Below are positions 61,632 to 64,000 of a DNA stretch of 64,000 nucleotides, in pieces. Made by a program: the position numbers and the translations under genes. The stretch's first letter is position 1, and every line of letters starts with the position of its first letter. The stretch comes from Pirellula sp. SH-Sr6A (GTDB taxonomy: Bacteria; Planctomycetota; Planctomycetia; Pirellulales; Pirellulaceae). The stretch lies in contig NZ_CP011272.1 of NCBI RefSeq assembly GCF_001610875.1, positions 2,151,988 through 2,215,987 of the forward strand, given 5' to 3'. The notes below the pieces were generated by a model that was not told where the DNA came from, searched no databases, and saw only the letters and a list, made by a program, of their open reading frames with translations.

Positions 61632-64000
61632 CTAGGACTGTGCCAATTTTCGCAGGACCGTTGGAAGGATACCACCGTTTCGGTAGTAATCAATTTCCAC
61701 AGGAGTATCGATTCGGACCAGAGCCTCGAAGAACTTCTTGCTGCCGTCGGCGCCCGTCGCGATGACTTGCACACGGCTTCTCGGCTGGAGCCCATCATGT
61801 AGCGATGGGATGTCAAAGGTCTCTTCGCCAGTCAGGCCGAGCGACTGGGCGGATTGCCCCTCGACAAACTGAAGCGGCAATACCCCCATCCCAACCAAAT
61901 TGCTTCGGTGGATGCGTTCGTAACTGGTTGCAATCACGGCTTTGATGCCTAGCAGGAGAGTCCCCTTTGCGGCCCAGTCCCGCGATGATCCCGTACCGTA
62001 TTCCGCCCCCGCCAAAATCACCAGCGGAGTCTTGTTAGCCTGGTACTTCATCGAGGCGTCGTAGATGCTCATCTGCTCGCCGGTTGGAAGGTACCGAGTG
62101 ACGCCACCTTCGATTCCGGGAGTCAATCCATTGCGGATTCGGATATTAGCGAATGTCCCTCGCACCATGACGCGATCGTTACCACGGCGTGCACCGTAGC
62201 TGTTGAAGTCCCTTGGGGTAACGCCGTTCTCAACAAGGAATCGACCGGCTGGTCCGTCCTTGGCGATGGAGCCTGCTGGCGAGATGTGGTCGGTGGTTAC
62301 CGAATCGCCGAGAACCGCCAGAACGCGAGCCCCCAGGATTGGCTGGATGGAACCTTCGCTCTGCGTAATCCCCTCGAGGAATGGGGGCCGTTGGATGTAC
62401 GTGCTTTTCGCATTCCAGTTGAATCGCTCGCCTGGAGTGATCGGAATGGCATTCCAGGTTTCATTGGCGGTGAATGCACTGGAATACTGATGGATAAACA
62501 TCTCAGGTTGAACGGACTGATGGACCGCAGCATCAACCTCCTCGTGGGTTGGCCAAATTTCGCGAAAATAGACCGGGTTGCCATCCGCATCGGTACCGAT
62601 CGGATCTTTGTCGAAGTCGATATCGACCGTTCCGGCAATTGCATAGGCGACGACCAGAGCGGGACTCGCGAGATAATTCGCTCGGGTGTGCGGATTCACG
62701 CGACCTTCGAAATTGCGATTTCCGCTGAGGACCGCAGCAGCGACCAAGTTCCCGAAGGTGATTGCGTTTGCGACCGGTTCAGGCAGCGGACCACTATTTC
62801 CAATGCAAGTAGTGCAACCGTATCCAACCACATGGAATCCAAGTTGCTCGAGGGGTTTGAGAACACCAGCGTTCTCCAAATAGTCTGTCACAACACGGGA
62901 ACCAGGAGCCAAACTAGTTTTCACGAAGCCTTTCACGCGAAGTCCCCGCGCGACCGCTTTCTTCGCAAGCAATCCAGCGCCGAGCATGACCGACGGATTG
63001 CTGGTGTTGGTGCAAGAAGTGATAGCGGCGATCACGACCGATCCATGCTTGAGATCCGCATCGTGAGTCGCTCCCTCGATGGTGCTGGTGGCGGAGACCT
63101 GCTCGGGAGCTAGACCGAAACCTCGTTCGGCAATCGGGGCCGTAAGCCCTTTGCTGAACGAACTTTGCACCGAATTGAGGGGTACGCGGTCCTGTGGCCG
63201 CTTGGGGCCTGCCACAGAAGGCTCGACGGTGGACAGATCCAGGGTCAAGACTTTGGTGTATTGAAGGTCTGCCATTCCATCGGTGCGGAACAGTCCTTGT
63301 TCTTTGCAATAGCGCTCGACCAATTCGATTTCATCCCTGGTTCGACCTGTCCTGCGAAGGTAGGTCAAGGTTTCGTCATCAACAGGGAAGAAGCCCATGG
63401 TGGCCCCGTATTCGGGAGCCATGTTTGCGATGGTCGCGCGATCGGCCAGGGTCATCTTCGAAACCCCTTCGCCAAAGAACTCGACGAACTTGTTCACAAC
63501 CCCTTCTTTTCGAAGGATCTCCGTAACTCGCAAAACCAAGTCCGTTGCCGTCGAGCCGGGCGAAAGCTTCCCGACCAGTTTCATGCCGACGACTTCGGGC
63601 ATCAGCATGTAGAGGGGTTGTCCAAGCATGGTGGCTTCGGCTTCGATTCCACCCACACCCCAACCGAGCACTCCCAAACCATTGATCATGGTGGTGTGGG
63701 AATCGGTTCCGACCAAGCTATCGGGAAAGGCGACTGGTCCTAAATGATCCTTGCCCTGGAAGACCGCTTTGGCGAGGTATTCCAAGTTGACTTGGTGCAC
63801 GATACCTGTGTTGGGAGGAACGACACGGAAGTTATCGAAAGCTTGCTGTCCCCAACGGAGAAACTCATAGCGTTCTTTGTTGCGCTCGAACTCGACTTCG
63901 ACATTTTTAGACAAAGAGTCCGCGGTTCCAAAGAAATCGACTTGTACGGAGTGGTCGATCACCAAGTCGACAGGGATCAGTGGATTGATCTTCTTGGGAT
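61632..64000 (-). CDS. acnA: Aconitate hydratase, 5'-partial
   Basis: A TCA-cycle enzyme that interconverts citrate and isocitrate with a 4Fe-4S cluster. The frame stays open to the right edge ([20 protein letters not shown]), so the N-terminal part, roughly the first 110 residues, is outside the window. Two cluster motifs are visible: [13 protein letters not shown] and [12 protein letters not shown]. The C-terminal swivel domain has the [13 protein letters not shown] and [15 protein letters not shown] motifs. Length and sequence fit the AcnA (IRP-like) type. No citrate synthase gene is nearby. Confidence 0.95.
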   Translation of the reverse strand, partial: PKKINPLIPVDLVIDHSVQVDFFGTADSLSKNVEVEFERNKERYEFLRWGQQAFDNFRVVPPNTGIVHQVNLEYLAKAVFQGKDHLGPVAFPDSLVGTDSHTTMINGLGVLGWGVGGIEAEATMLGQPLYMLMPEVVGMKLVGKLSPGSTATDLVLRVTEILRKEGVVNKFVEFFGEGVSKMTLADRATIANMAPEYGATMGFFPVDDETLTYLRRTGRTRDEIELVERYCKEQGLFRTDGMADLQYTKVLTLDLSTVEPSVAGPKRPQDRVPLNSVQSSFSKGLTAPIAERGFGLAPEQVSATSTIEGATHDADLKHGSVVIAAITSCTNTSNPSVMLGAGLLAKKAVARGLRVKGFVKTSLAPGSRVVTDYLENAGVLKPLEQLGFHVVGYGCTTCIGNSGPLPEPVANAITFGNLVAAAVLSGNRNFEGRVNPHTRANYLASPALVVAYAIAGTVDIDFDKDPIGTDADGNPVYFREIWPTHEEVDAAVHQSVQPEMFIHQYSSAFTANETWNAIPITPGERFNWNAKSTYIQRPPFLEGITQSEGSIQPILGARVLAVLGDSVTTDHISPAGSIAKDGPAGRFLVENGVTPRDFNSYGARRGNDRVMVRGTFANIRIRNGLTPGIEGGVTRYLPTGEQMSIYDASMKYQANKTPLVILAGAEYGTGSSRDWAAKGTLLLGIKAVIATSYERIHRSNLVGMGVLPLQFVEGQSAQSLGLTGEETFDIPSLHDGLQPRSRVQVIATGADGSKKFFEALVRIDTPVEIDYYRNGGILPTVLRKLAQS

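Overview
The window looks like chromosomal DNA of a planctomycete, most likely a Pirellulaceae (Rhodopirellula/Blastopirellula-like) bacterium. The evidence is a DUF1553-DUF1501 gene pair at the left edge, many large secreted proteins with no family outside Planctomycetes, a membrane-anchored Ser/Thr kinase, short proteins starting MNPYEPP, weak or absent Shine-Dalgarno sites and moderate GC. I found no tRNA, rRNA, CRISPR array, prophage or plasmid genes. One intact IS5-family insertion sequence is present.

Layout. 1-3055: DUF1553 gene (5' end outside the window) and DUF1501 Tat-substrate gene. 3060-8067: small membrane protein, cupin, a 521-bp gap, transmembrane Ser/Thr kinase, two small membrane proteins. 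8082-13178: RlmI-type methyltransferase and a lipoprotein on the minus strand, then xylulokinase and RsmE on plus. 13200-16843: DUF4254 protein and a large SMC/YhaN-like protein whose ATPase motifs are degenerate. 17139-19587: fabH, then a convergent SPFH/ribbon-helix-helix operon with a palindrome on its promoter. 19812-26567: exported HEAT protein with a pseudo-receiver, sigma-54 activator, ribBA, and a FlgI-like HEAT lipoprotein. 26646-32028: smc with an IS5 element inserted exactly at its stop codon, then csaA-like and a small membrane gene. 32080-38622: DapA-like lyase, lactonase, an NtrB/NtrC-type two-component pair, and a GCS2-type carboxylate-amine ligase preceded by a consensus-match sigma-54 promoter. 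38638-43817: sugar-nucleotide epimerase, orphan gene, manA, tatC, nnrD, DUF1569. 44044-49048: ChbG-type deacetylase, methyltransferase, esterase, class C beta-lactamase-like hydrolase, queA. 49160-55720: glgB with a catalytically dead RNase H-fold gene upstream, three planctomycete-type orphan genes, and a sugar transferase with a degenerate GGDEF-like N-terminus. 55862-64000: a 1539-residue secreted protein, corA, and aconitase (5' end outside the window).

Most genes are housekeeping: tRNA and rRNA modification, riboflavin, fatty acid, glycogen, NAD(P)HX repair, Tat export, chromosome segregation and the TCA cycle. The less ordinary content is regulatory or pseudo-enzymatic: the SPFH/RHH module with its promoter palindrome, the sigma-54 promoter next to an NtrC-type pair, several domain families that keep the fold but lose the catalytic residues, and an IS that rebuilt the stop codon it hit and carries a hairpin over its own ribosome-binding site. 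All family assignments rest on motif recognition by eye, without database searches.
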